Source: an uncultured Clostridia bacterium (GTDB lineage Bacteria > Bacillota > Clostridia > Christensenellales > Pumilibacteraceae). Taken from it: 39,130 bases of DNA. Position numbers and translations under genes: made by a program. The stretch is taken from NCBI GenBank assembly GCA_948440265.1, contig CAOJOK010000015.1:1-39130 (forward strand). The letters run 5' to 3'. A model generated the notes under the pieces. The model was given only the letters and a program-made list of their open reading frames with translations. It ran no database searches and was not told where the DNA came from. This document shows, one piece after another, positions 1 to 12,200 of this stretch. Numbering within the stretch: position 1 is the stretch's first letter; each line of letters starts with the position of its first letter.

Positions 1-71
1 GGCAATAAGGGACTCGAACCCCTGACTTTCTCCACGTCAAGAAGACACTCTCCCAGCTGAGTTAATTGCCC
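1..71 (-). tRNA. tRNA-Val (GAC), 3' end cut by window edge
   Basis: Read on the minus strand, the stretch folds as a cloverleaf. The acceptor strand GGGCAAT pairs with ATTGCC, whose last base lies outside the window. The D stem is ACTC/GAGT, the anticodon stem TCTTC/GGAGA, the anticodon loop TTGACGT and the T arm AGGGG-TTCGAGT-CCCTT. The anticodon at positions 34-36 is GAC, which reads valine codons GUC and GUU. The discriminator base and any encoded CCA are beyond position 1. Confidence 0.93.
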
Positions 72-81
72 GTGTGGTGGT

Positions 82-110
82 ATTCTATAATAAATATGTT
101 ATATTGTCAA
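82..110 (-). promoter_or_regulatory. Promoter of tRNA-Val
   Basis: On the minus strand there is a perfect -35 box TTGACA (110 to 105), a 17-bp spacer and a -10 box TAGAAT (87 to 82). Transcription would begin a few bases before the mature 5' end at 71. The same TAGAAT -10 is used in front of the tRNA-Ser at the other end of the window. Confidence 0.8.
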
Positions 111-179
111 GCGTTTTGCGGCGATGTGGCAAAAATAGGGCAATTGCGTCAAAAGAGAATCGTAATTTTTTATAAAGTC

Positions 180-209
180 TTGACATTGGGTGTGTATGTA
201 TGATATAAT
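180..209 (+). promoter_or_regulatory. Sigma-A type promoter of the giant surface protein operon
   Basis: There is a TTGACA at 180-185, an 18-bp spacer and a perfect TATAAT at 204-209. The start codon at 257 is about 40 bp downstream of the expected transcription start, and a GGAG ribosome binding site lies at 245-248. No operator-like repeat is visible around it. Confidence 0.8.
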
Positions 210-256
210 ACGCATATAAAATAATACGAACAGACAATGATGACGGAGACTTTTTT

Positions 257-3200
257 ATGAGAGGTTTAGACGGAATTTTTACAAAGCGCGGACTATTGAA
301 ACTGGCTTGCGCTGTTTTGGTATGCTTATCTGTTTTATTCGGTGCGGTCATTTCCGTATGTTTTGCATCTTCGCCGAGCGGAAATATTTCCAAAGTCCCT
401 GCGGCATCTTCGGAAGCAAGACCGACGAGAGAATATACGGCGTTGGAGCTGGATATTCCGACTGACTTTACCGTCTATGCCGCGCTTACCACGGTGGACG
501 ATTTCAAACGCAGCGTCACCGTTACGGGAACGTACACGTCGGAGCAGGGACAGGCAAAGCAAGTGCTCGAAGCCGACGAATATATCGTGACCGTAGACGG
601 CAAAGTCGTTACGGGTAAATTTTTCGAAGAACCGCTGACGGAAGAAAGCACTGCGGCGGAAGGGGAGGAGTCTCCCGAAAAAGTCATAATGGTGGAAGTC
701 AGCTGTATAACTGCGGAAGCGCGCGATACCGTGACCGTCAAAAATACGTCGGATATACCTGCGTATTCTCAAATCACCGTGGACGCCGTCAAGGAAATCG
801 AAGACGACCACACGGTTTCCACGCTTAAAGACCTGCTTGTCGTGAAAGGTAAAACGTCGGACGGCGAAGCAGTCATTTCCAATAAAGAACTCTACACCGT
901 GGAGATAAACGGCAGTCTTATTGCAGGAAAGAAAGCAAGCATAACCGTCACATATCTTTACGGACAAACCGAAAGCGGCGGCTTGCCGTTCGTCACGATA
1001 ACGCCTACCGTCAAGGAAGCGACGATAGAGCGTATTTCCGTCAAGCCGAGCAAAAAACTCCGTTTCGAAGACGGAATATATAAAGTGGAAATAGGCGGCG
1101 CGCTGTACTGTGCGTTCGTTGCGGGTATGACGCGCGACGAAGTTTTGAGCAGATTGGACGTGACCTTGCACTATCAGCACTCCGAAAAATCGGTGTTCGA
1201 CGAAAGCGGAAATATAATGGAAGGAATGAGCTGTTCGGTCACGAACTCGTCGTTTACCGAAAATCCGCAGACAGGGCGTTCCGAAGTCGTATACGTAACC
1301 GTCATAGACAATAATAAACAAATCTCTTACAGCGGTTCGATTTCTCTGTCTTTCGAGGCTTTGCAGGTTTTCTCGATAGACGCAACTTATAAGTATACGG
1401 GCAGAACATATAAATCGTCCACGTCGCTTTCGGTGTCCGACTTCATAGTCATACCGACCTATAACAACGGCGACAGACGAGAGAACGAGCCGCTTTCCGA
1501 AACGCTGTATACCGTGGACGTGGCGTTGACTCCGACGGCGGACGACGTCGAAAAGGCATTGACCGAGTTGGCGGCAGGCGCGGAGAAAGCATATTACGAC
1601 AAGAATGTCAGGGTGGAATACACAAAAGATATTTTCTGCGAAGTGCTTTTCGAACACGTTGAATACGAAATGCCCAATACGATATTGTATATCGAAGGCG
1701 ACCTTGTTCGTCAGACTATATTCCAGTCGTTTAAATACGACGGTCTTAACGTGTATATGCGATATGCCGACGGTATGAGAAAGAGCGCACCGCTCAATCA
1801 ACTGCAAAAATACTGTTCGGTTGAGTTGCAAGACGAGAACCACGTAAAAATAGACAGCGTTTTAATAACGAGAGATGTACGGTTTGCAAAGGTGACTTTC
1901 GCATATCCCGATAAAGACGCATACACCGAAACTTTCCCTGTGGCAGTGGATAAGGCAAGCTATGACTGGCCCAATCTCGGCAGTTTCGAAATAGACTTCT
2001 CCGCCGATTGCGTCAAAGACATATCGAATATAGACGCGTCTATTGTCAATGCGAAGAATGCGGCGAATATCAAAGTGACCGTTGCCGAAAAGGGCGTTAT
2101 CGGCGAAGTGGGAGCAACCTACACGGCAAAGACGGCGACGGCGGACGGCAAAGTGACGCCGATTTCGTCGGGCAGTATCGGCGCGACATTCGACGCCGAT
2201 GCAGGCAGAGTAAAGTTTTTGCGCGGCGGTGAGTTCACCGTCAGAATAGAACTGACCGACGGCGAGAGCGGAGATTATTGGTGGGCAGTAGGCACATCTT
2301 CCGCAAATCTTTCAAGAACGGACTATGTGCTCACATATACCATAACGGTAAATAAAGGCGAGCTGGATGTGCGCCTGACATATAAGGGAAAAGAAACGAC
2401 GGCTGAAACAATGGAGTACGGCGATTTCGAAAAAGCCGTTAAAAACGGCGAAATCGGTATATCGTTGAGAACGGTCGGAAGCGGCGTCAAGGTGGAAGAC
2501 GATATTGAGTTTACTCTTTGGTATTACGGTTTCGACGGGCACACATACGCAAATCCCACGACTGCGCCTGCCAAGTTCGGCGTCGGGTCATACCGCGTAA
2601 TAGCCGTAACCGAAGATACTCCGGCGTACGTTTCGTCCAAGACTTTCTCAGGCTTTTCACTGCATTTGAACGTAGTCCCGAAAGCCGTTTCCGCAAACAG
2701 CGTATTCGGCAGAAAGACCTATTCGCGCACGCGCTATTCGGCGGAAGACTTCATTGATTTGAGCGGTTGCGGATTCTTTGAAACGGACTTCGTAAACGGT
2801 AAGCCGCCCGTAAGTATAACCCCGATAACGCCTGCCGAAAGCGACGGCAAATACGTTCACGCAAGAGCCGACGGATATACGGTAAAACTCACAATCACCG
2901 ATTCCAATTATAAATGGAAAGATTCGTCCGACGAACTGAATACGAATGCCACGTTCTATATAGATAAGGCGCCGCAGTCGGTGTCGATAAATATGCCGTC
3001 GGCGTTTAACAGCTTCGAATATGAAACCAAAGCCGCGGATTTGACCCGTCCCACGGCAAGCCATACGGCAGGTTCGTTATACCCGTATGCAAGTATAGGC
3101 GAAGCCGAATATTATGCGGCAGGCGCAGACGGTAAAAAGACGGGCGATGCGCTCGACATAAACGATTGGTGGGATGTCGGAAACTATGTGGTCGAGTTTA

Positions 3201-6200
3201 AAACGTCGATAAACGCCGCACAGGGCGACGAAGTCGGCGATTACGACTGCGAACCCGTCACGGCGTCGTTCTCCGTATACCGCAAAACGCTCGGCGCAAT
3301 GGCGGTGAAATTCGACGAAACAAATCCCGTATATAGCGGCGCAGACCACTCCTTTACTTTGGAAAACTATCGCTCCGACGTTATGGAATACACCGTCGTC
3401 GGAAAGACTTTCGACGAAGCCGCAATCGACAGCGGAATAACATTTTCGACGTCGAAAAACGAAGTCAAGGTAGTCGACGCGGGAACGTACACCGTAACGG
3501 TGAGTTTTCAGACAGGCAAGGAAAAGAACTATGTTTGGCAGAATACCGAAGACACTTCCGTCGCTTTGACTTATGAACTTCAAAGACGGGAAATAGCGCT
3601 GCACTGGAATAAAGATAAGTTCGATTTTGCGGAAAATATGGCGCCTGCATATCCCGTCTGCGATGCGACAAACAATGTCGACGGCGGTAATCTCGTGCTG
3701 GAAACGACGGTATACGGCGGCATTTCGTTGACGACGGTGATGGATAAATCGGAGTTGACGAAAGCGGGAAAATATCGCATAAAGGTAACCGCCGTTACGG
3801 GCAGCCGCAGTCATAACTATGTTTTGCCCGACGTTGATTATCTCGACTTTATCATAGGTCACGCTACGATAGATATACCGACGCTTGTTGCAAGCGCGGC
3901 GGATAAAGTTACCGTGGAAAGTGCGGACAGACTGAAAGCGACGTACAGGGGAAACGCTTACGAGTTTTTGAAGTATGTGACTGACAGTGACAAATACTAC
4001 GACAAAAACGTCGTTATTGTCCGCGTCTATTTGGGCGGAGCGGAAGCGCAGAAAGGCGTGTTCGGCGCAGGAGAATATACGATTACCGTCGAGCCAAGTG
4101 AAAACTATGTTTGGAGCGGCGTCGCGGAATCGGACGGCAAAAAAACCAAGACATATTATTTCGATATCGACGAAGCCGAAATCGGTATCTCTTGGAGCAA
4201 TACGTCGTTCGAATATGACGGCGACACAAGCGGCAAACTTCCTACAGCCTCTGCAAACAATCTGTTTGCCTGCGATATAGGCAAGGTCGGCATAGACGTG
4301 GAAATAGTGGCAAGCGGCAGCCTTACGGACGGTAAAGCCGTCAATGCCGGTTCCTATGTGGCACAAGCCGTCAAGCTTTTCGGTGATGCAAAAGACAATT
4401 ATAAACTGCCGTCTTTGACGCAGAGGGGCTTCGATATTTTGAAGCAAGCTCTGTCGCTTCCGAACGCTTCGGAAAATATTACGACGACGTTCGACGAAAC
4501 TGATAAGACGGTGCAATCGAGCGATACGGAATATTGGCAGTCTCTTGCGGCAATAGGCGTTTCGTCCGATGTCTCTATGATTGACTTTTTGAATGTCGCC
4601 GCGACAGCAGGAACTTTCAGCGCGGCGACGGGCGAGTTCACTTATGTAAACGCAGGTATTTATACCGTTACGGTTACGCTCAACGACTCGTCGAATTACT
4701 GTTTTAAAAATGCCGACGATTATGAAAGCTATAAGGACGAAAACACCTTTACGCTGACTATGACCGTTGAAAGAAAACAGCTGAAAGCGCCCGTGCTTGT
4801 CGTGAAAGAAGGCTCGGAAAAGCCCACGATGCTGTTGTGGAACGGAAACATTCAATCGCCCGATTACGCCTGCGAGCTGGACGAAAGCATATACGAAGTG
4901 CTGTACGGCGAAGTGATAGTGAACGGTTCGTCGGTGGAATATCCTGCAGGAAATACGACTTGCGCGTCCGCGGACAGGGGACAATATTATATTCGGTTCA
5001 AACTCAAATCGGGTGAAATAAATCCGTTCAACTATGTGTTTGAAAAACCTGCCAATGCCGACGACAACGACGGTATAATTTTGACGCGTCACGCAACGAC
5101 GACATACGACAGCGACGGAGTATCCATATATCTGCATTACGCGATAACCAATACCGTACTGAAAGTACAGTTCGCTTTCGACAGCTATACTTTCGGCGAT
5201 AATCTGACCCCTTTGCTTTCCGACGAGTTTATGACCGTCCGCGACGTCGAGAGCGATTCCGGCGATGCGGCGGCGCTGACGTCGGAAAACGATGCGGACA
5301 GACTTGAAATGACAGTCACGTTTGCGGGCAGTGACGGAACAAAGGGCGGTTTTACTTATACGTCTGCGGGCAAAAAAATCGTTGACAGCGACGACGCCGA
5401 TATGCTGGAAAATCACCTGCCGTGGCAGGCAGGCGAATATGCGGTCACCATTGCCGTGAATTTTACGGGAGATTCCAACTATGAACGGCAGGAATATTCG
5501 GCAACGCTCAAAGTCGAACCGAAAGAGATTTCGGTTGATTGGAGCGCGACGGAAGGCGTAACGGGCAGCGGCACCGAATTCGAAGTAACATACGATTTCA
5601 AACCCCACACGCTCGAAGCGAGCATAAACAATGCCCCTGAAAGAAACGGAGCGGACAGCGCCGACGGCTTAACGCTTGAAGTTAAGCTTGCAGACAACAC
5701 TCTTCCCACTCACGTTAAGGGCGACGAAGAAGCGTACACGCTTTATGTAGTCGGCATAGAAGGTACGGGCAAGCACAACTTCAAGCTCGGCAACGATACG
5801 CAGACTTATTCGAGCAGCGCAAACCTTACAATCAAGCGCAGAACGGTGGCGGTAAACGGCAGTCCCGTTTCCGAATACATATACGGCGACAGCCTGCCGA
5901 TAACGCAGTGGACGTCGGACGATGAACAGTTCGAAACCGCGGCAGCGGCTTATATCGGTACGAGAATAGAGACCGCAAGCGGCAGTGAGATTACGGACAG
6001 ATTTACGCCTGCCGGAACAAACTGCTTTGTCGTGCCTTACAAGAAAGAGAATTCCGACGAGTTTTTCAATGATTTTAATGTCGGCTTAAACAAGAGCGCG
6101 GCGTTCGCGGTTCAGAAAAGAGATATTACGCTCACCGTAAACAGCGGCATTTCGAGCACATACGGCAGCGACCCGATAGACTTGAACGCACCCGAAAATG

Positions 6201-9200
6201 CGGCGAAAGTCTATTCCGTCGGCGGCAAAGGGCTGGCGGACGGACACAGCGCGGCGAATGTGTTCACGCTTTCCTGTGCGGTCGATAAAACTTCCGATGC
6301 GGACGAGTACGAAATAACGCATACGGTAAACGACGATAACTACAATATAACATATGTCAATGCAAACAAGTATGTCGTGAGTCAAGCCGAAGTCAAGGTA
6401 AATGTTACGCTTGAAATAAAATACGGCGAAGACAGCCCCGAAAACGTAGACGGCAAACTCTGGCTCGGAGAGCTTTCCGACCTTACAACAAACTCCGCAT
6501 ACTCGTTTGTCGGCTTTAAAAACGGCGACGAAACCGCTTTTAGGGACGGCACGCTCTCCGGTTTCGGCGGAAGCTTTACATATACGACCGAATATAATGA
6601 AGGCGATAGCGTGAAAGACTACCGCATTGTGTTCGACGGCAGTAATCTTACAAGCAAGAACTATACGTTTGCCGACGGCGAAGGCGGCAAGCTTACCGTT
6701 TCAAGATTGGCTCTCACCGTAAAAGTAAAAAATACTTCGGCTCTCTACGGCGCGAAGGCGGATACTCTCAAGGTGGAATACGACGTGGAATTGCCGACGT
6801 CTACTTATGACGCAAGCAAGAAAGCGGTCGCTCCCGATGCTTACGGCGCGATATTCTCGCTTACCACCGAAGCATTCACGCCGAACAACGCCAATACCGC
6901 AACTAATAAAGTGGGCAAATATCCCATTCATTGCGACTTTGTCGGGGCAATGGGTGACAACTATTCCAAAACTCTTACGGACAGCGACGGCAAGGAAAAT
7001 CCGCAGTTCGAGATTACGCCTGCCACTCTTTCCAATGTGGCTGCCGTCAATGACCGCGAGATTTCCTATAATGAAGAATGGCAGAATGTGATTGTGCCCA
7101 CAAGGGGCGGCGTAGAAGTGAGTTCATACGCAACCGCCGTGGATAAGTGCGAAGTAAAGACGTATTTCCATATCGTTTCGGACGGTGATGCGCCTTTGGA
7201 AGACTTCGACTTCATAAACAACGGAACGCAGGAAATGCCCACCGTGCGCGATGCAGGCGAATATAAGGTGTATTGGCTGATAACGGCGGAAAACCATTTC
7301 GGCATTCGCGGCTCCGTTACGGTCACGGTAAAGCAGTCAAGTAATACGTTTGAATTCGACGGCGGCTTTATGTTTGCGAACAAGAGAGACAAAGACGTAA
7401 GCGACGGCTTTGCGGCGACGGGCACGCTGAAACAAAAGGACGGCGGCTATGCCTGGGTGTACGGTGTATACGAAGGCAGCCACGTTGACGGATATAACGC
7501 AGACGGCGGACAAAGCGCCGCAATGCCCGAAACGAAGTTTAAACTCAACGCAGGCGAAATTCAGGTAGAGATATACTATTATAAGACGGCGTCGGTAGGC
7601 GATTCGGGCGCGGTACTGCTCGGTACGGGTACGGATATAACCGCACTCATAAAGAGCATATTCGATGCCGAAGATAAAAACTTCGGCGCGGGCTATTATC
7701 GCGTGAGATTCTTCAGCAAGGGCAATAAGAACTTTACGGACGCGGAAACAAACCGCATATTCAGCGTGGCTAAAAAGCCGCTCAAAGTTACTCCCGACGA
7801 TAAGACAATCGTATACGGAGATTCCAAACCGCAGTTCACATACGAATATTCGGGATTTGTAAACAACGGCTTCAAACTCGAAGATATTTCCGACGCACGC
7901 CTTTCGGCACAGCCGCAGTTCGATGCCGCTTCATACAGCGCAGGCGATAACGCGGGCGGCGATTACAATATAGAGATAGTTAACGAAAACGCCTGCACGT
8001 CGGATAATTACGAGCTCGAATACGACCACTCGAAACTGATTGTAAATAAGCGCGTCGTTACGGTGACGATAGGGAACAATAATACGAAATTCGATTTCTC
8101 GGGCGTGACCGAAGCCGATGAGCAAGCGGCAAGAAAGCTGGTTTACACGACGGGCGAAGGCGATTTGTTCGGCGACGAAGACCCCATCATTCTCAAAACC
8201 GCCGCTCTCGATAAGTGCGACGAAAGCGATAAGACGAACAATGCGGGAACTTACCCCATATATGCCGTGTGGAACAAAAAGACAGGCGAAAAGGACCACG
8301 AAAACAACTATATCATACGGTTCAAAGACTGCGAGGGAAGTTTTGCAGGCGAAGCCTTACAACAGCCCGACGAGTATGCCGCAGAATTTAAAACAAACAA
8401 TGCGGGCGTGTTCACGATAGAGCGCGTAACGCTGACTATAACCTATGACTTCGATAACCCGACGTATGACGGCAAGGCAAGAACGGCGACGCCGGTAGTG
8501 TCCGACGGTAATGAGAAAATCAAGTTCAAGACCGTGTATTACCAATATGACGAACACGGTACGGCAACGGAAATGACGACTGCATTGCCGGTAAACGTAG
8601 GTTCTTACGCATTCGAGTTCATATACGATTCGGAGCATAAAAACTATATTTCCAGCGTCACGCGTCAGAATTTCAAAATAGAAAAAACGCCTGTGGACGT
8701 AACGGTTAAGGATACCGAAATCGTTTACGGTACGCCGCTGTCCGACGTCTTGCCGAGCGGCAATGACGCTAACGTCGAGTACAGTGTGTGGTATAAAGGC
8801 GAATATCTTTCCGCGGAAGAGTCGGCAAACCGTATCGCCGAAGAAAAGGCAAGGGGAGCGGATTATTTCGACGTGAGCAAAATCTCCTATTCGTCGGAAA
8901 ACTATACGGTAAACAGCAATGTGTCGGAAATGAATTACCGCGTGACGGCAAGCGGCATAGACGCGCGCAACTACGCTCTGCGTTATGTGAATACCGACGT
9001 GCTTAAGGTAATCAAACGCGACGTGACTGTGACCGTAAAAGGCATAGAGAGCGCGGCAAACGACTTCGCAAAGGGCTATTACGGCGACGACCATCAGGCT
9101 AATTTGACGGATATGCTGAACGCTCATCCCGAAGCGTTCTTGGTGCCCGACGATACGCAGTGGAACGGCGCGTCCAAAGACGGACTTTCGGCGCTTAACA

Positions 9201-12200
9201 TCGGTTTGGGCGTAAATGCGAAGAACTACGGCGAGTACGATATAACGTACGGCATAACGGAAAACTCCGTTGCCAATTACAACGTGACTTTCGATTCGTC
9301 GAGCGCACCCAAATACTCGGTGGAAAAGAAGAAGATAAACGGCTATGTGTACGGCAAAAACAGCGTCGGCGAATATGTCGATAATTTCTCGGTTGTGTAC
9401 GGAGAAAACGCGGAGTTTAAGGTGCATTTCGACGAAAACGACTTCGAGTACAATGAATATTTCGAGCTGCTGCTGCGCACGGGCGCGGCACGCGGAGAAG
9501 CTGTGGCAAGCACCGCATATACCCCTTGGACGAGCGGAGCGGGAAGCTATACTGTTACTTTCGAAAACAGTCTTTCCACGCTCGAATTCGATAACTATGA
9601 GATAAACTATATTTTAAAGAATTTCGAAGTCACCGCGAGAAAAGTGACGGCAAGCGCCGAAAGCAAGCAGTATGCTCCCGTACTCAATAACTATAACGGC
9701 GGCGCGGCAGGTCAGACAAGGGAAGCCGACGTCGTGTTCGCAAACGCACAGAGCGGTCTTGCCGACATAGCGTACATTCCCGTACTGGGCACGGACTTCA
9801 CGCTTACATATTATGACCTGACCGAAAACAGACAGATAACGGGCGCGCCCACGCAGGCAGGCGATTACAGAGTCACCGTCAGTCTCAAAAACAAAAACTT
9901 CGTGTTCGACGGCAGTAACGTGATAGAATACACGGTCACGAAACGCGAAGTGACTATGGGTTGGAGTCCCTCGTCGCTGACCGAGTTCGGAGACGGCGTT
10001 ACGGCGCGGGTCAAAGATTTCGTAAAAGATATAATGAATATAGACGACAACGGGTTCTACCGTCAGTACAACCTGACTTCGCCCCGTCCGCCCGTCGAGC
10101 CTATAACCGAAGAATATTTCACGGCGGATAACAACGGCTTGACCTTGAAAGTTTACGCCACGGGCGAATATCATCTGTCGGTGACGCTGAACCGTGCGGC
10201 ACAGCGCAACTATGTGTTCAAAAACGGCGAAAAAGAAACCATAACCGTACACCTTCTGCTTCGCGTCACGGCAGATTCCGTGACTCTGCAGGTGGATATA
10301 AAGGGCTGGGTTTACGGCGAATACGACGTAAACGTCAACTATCCCGCCGTTACCTTAAACGGCGGACCGGGCGACAGCTCCGATATGATTCAGTTCTTCT
10401 ATGCGCGCGTCACCGCTTCGATACCGAGTGATTTCGACGTCGAAAACTGCTTCGACGACAGCCACGGCGAACTGGCAAAGCTCGGATTGAATTCCGGTTC
10501 GTTCGGCTCGCGCCGTCCGACCGACGCAGGCACCTATGTCGTGCAGGCATATTATCCCGCAACGGGGCAGAGCTCGTTCAAAGTGTTCGAAATCGAACGC
10601 GCAGGCGTGGACGCGCCGACGCTCGACGTGATATCGGGACAGAACGACGCTTACACGGGCGAGAACCTGTATCTCACCGTCGAGTTCGACAACGACGCAA
10701 TCTTGCTCGACAGCAGACTTTCGTATGTTACCATAGCGGTCGGAGCAAGACTGACTGCCGTCGATGCAGGCAGTTATGAAATCGTATTTGCTCTGCGGTC
10801 GGAAAACTATAAGTGGAACGATACCGCCGCGCTCGGCGACGCACTGCAGGCAAACGGCAGCGTAAAGAGAGTGTGGACGGTGAATAAGGGCACTGTCGCC
10901 ATAACATTCGATAAAGCCGAATATACGACGACGTACGGCGTTACCAATTTCAAGCCGACGGCAACCGCTACTCTCGGCGCAGGCTTGCAGTTCCTGTATA
11001 AGACCGTGGTGGAAAACGACACGCGCGACGAAGACGAGGGCTGGCTGTCCTATGTCGAAGGCGCGGGACGCTACCGTATAATGGCAATCGCGACGGAAAC
11101 GAAGAACTATGACGAAGCCACGAAATACGCGTATGTGACCGTGGAAAAAGCCGTGCTTACAGTGACGGCAAACGGCTCTATGACGTACGGCGAAGCAGGC
11201 GGAATAAAACTCGACTACAAATTCACGGAGTCCGACTTCGTAAACAACGATACGATAAACAACTCCAAACCGATAGTTACGGGCAGCGGAGTGGTATATC
11301 TCGTGGAAGTGAACGGAGTGTATAAGGAACTCAAAGACGTCGATTTGTCCGCGCTTGCCGCAAGAAATTATAACATCAAACTCAAAGAAGTCGGCGGCGA
11401 AGCGGTCGGTCTCGGCTCGGATAATTATATAGTGGTACCGAAGTCGGGCACTCTGTCGGTGGCGAAAAAGTTTGTGACCGTCCGTATCGGCAATGCCGAA
11501 TCGGTATACGGCGATACGATAGGAAGCATATCGGCACCTATGACGGTTATGGGCGCAAACATAGACGCGGACGAACTCGATATAACGTCGCTCTATCTCG
11601 AAGGCGTGGAATCTCTTGTCAAACTCGCGGCAAACAGCTATGCGATTTCGGCGCGCGGTTACGGCAACCCCAACTATGAAGTGACGTTCGTATCGGGCGT
11701 ATATACAGTAAGACCCAGACAGGTGGAAATAGGCGCGATGTCGTCGGACGGTGGCGAAGTGGGCAATATCGTGAACGCGTCGGTGCAGACTCTGTTGGAT
11801 GTCACGGATATGCACAACAAAGTGCCGACGACGGACAGCGAAGTATGGAGCGCGCTGACGTATACCTACACGGGCACGACGGACGGAACAAGACCGAACG
11901 CGGCAGGTTCGTACTATGTCACGGTCGGACTGAAAAATTCCAACTTCACACTCATAGGTCAGACGAGTTACGCATTCGTGATTCTGCGCCGCGGTATCGA
12001 CGCAAACGAGATAAGAATAGAAAATGCGGTATATACAAGCGGTGCGATAACTCCCGTCATCGATTACGGCAAGTACGCGTCGTCCGACTTTACTGTGGAG
12101 CTGTTCGGCGAGAGAATAAACGTCGGCACATATATCGTAGAGTTGAAGCTTTCGGACTTTACGAACACGCGCTGGTTAAACTCCGACTCGCGCGCTATGA

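Noticed and set aside
3077-5608. 843-codon open frame on the minus strand inside the giant gene
   Set aside because: It is a shadow created by the codon bias of the plus-strand gene. The product is Arg/Tyr/Phe-rich without any domain, and no ribosome binding site is seen.
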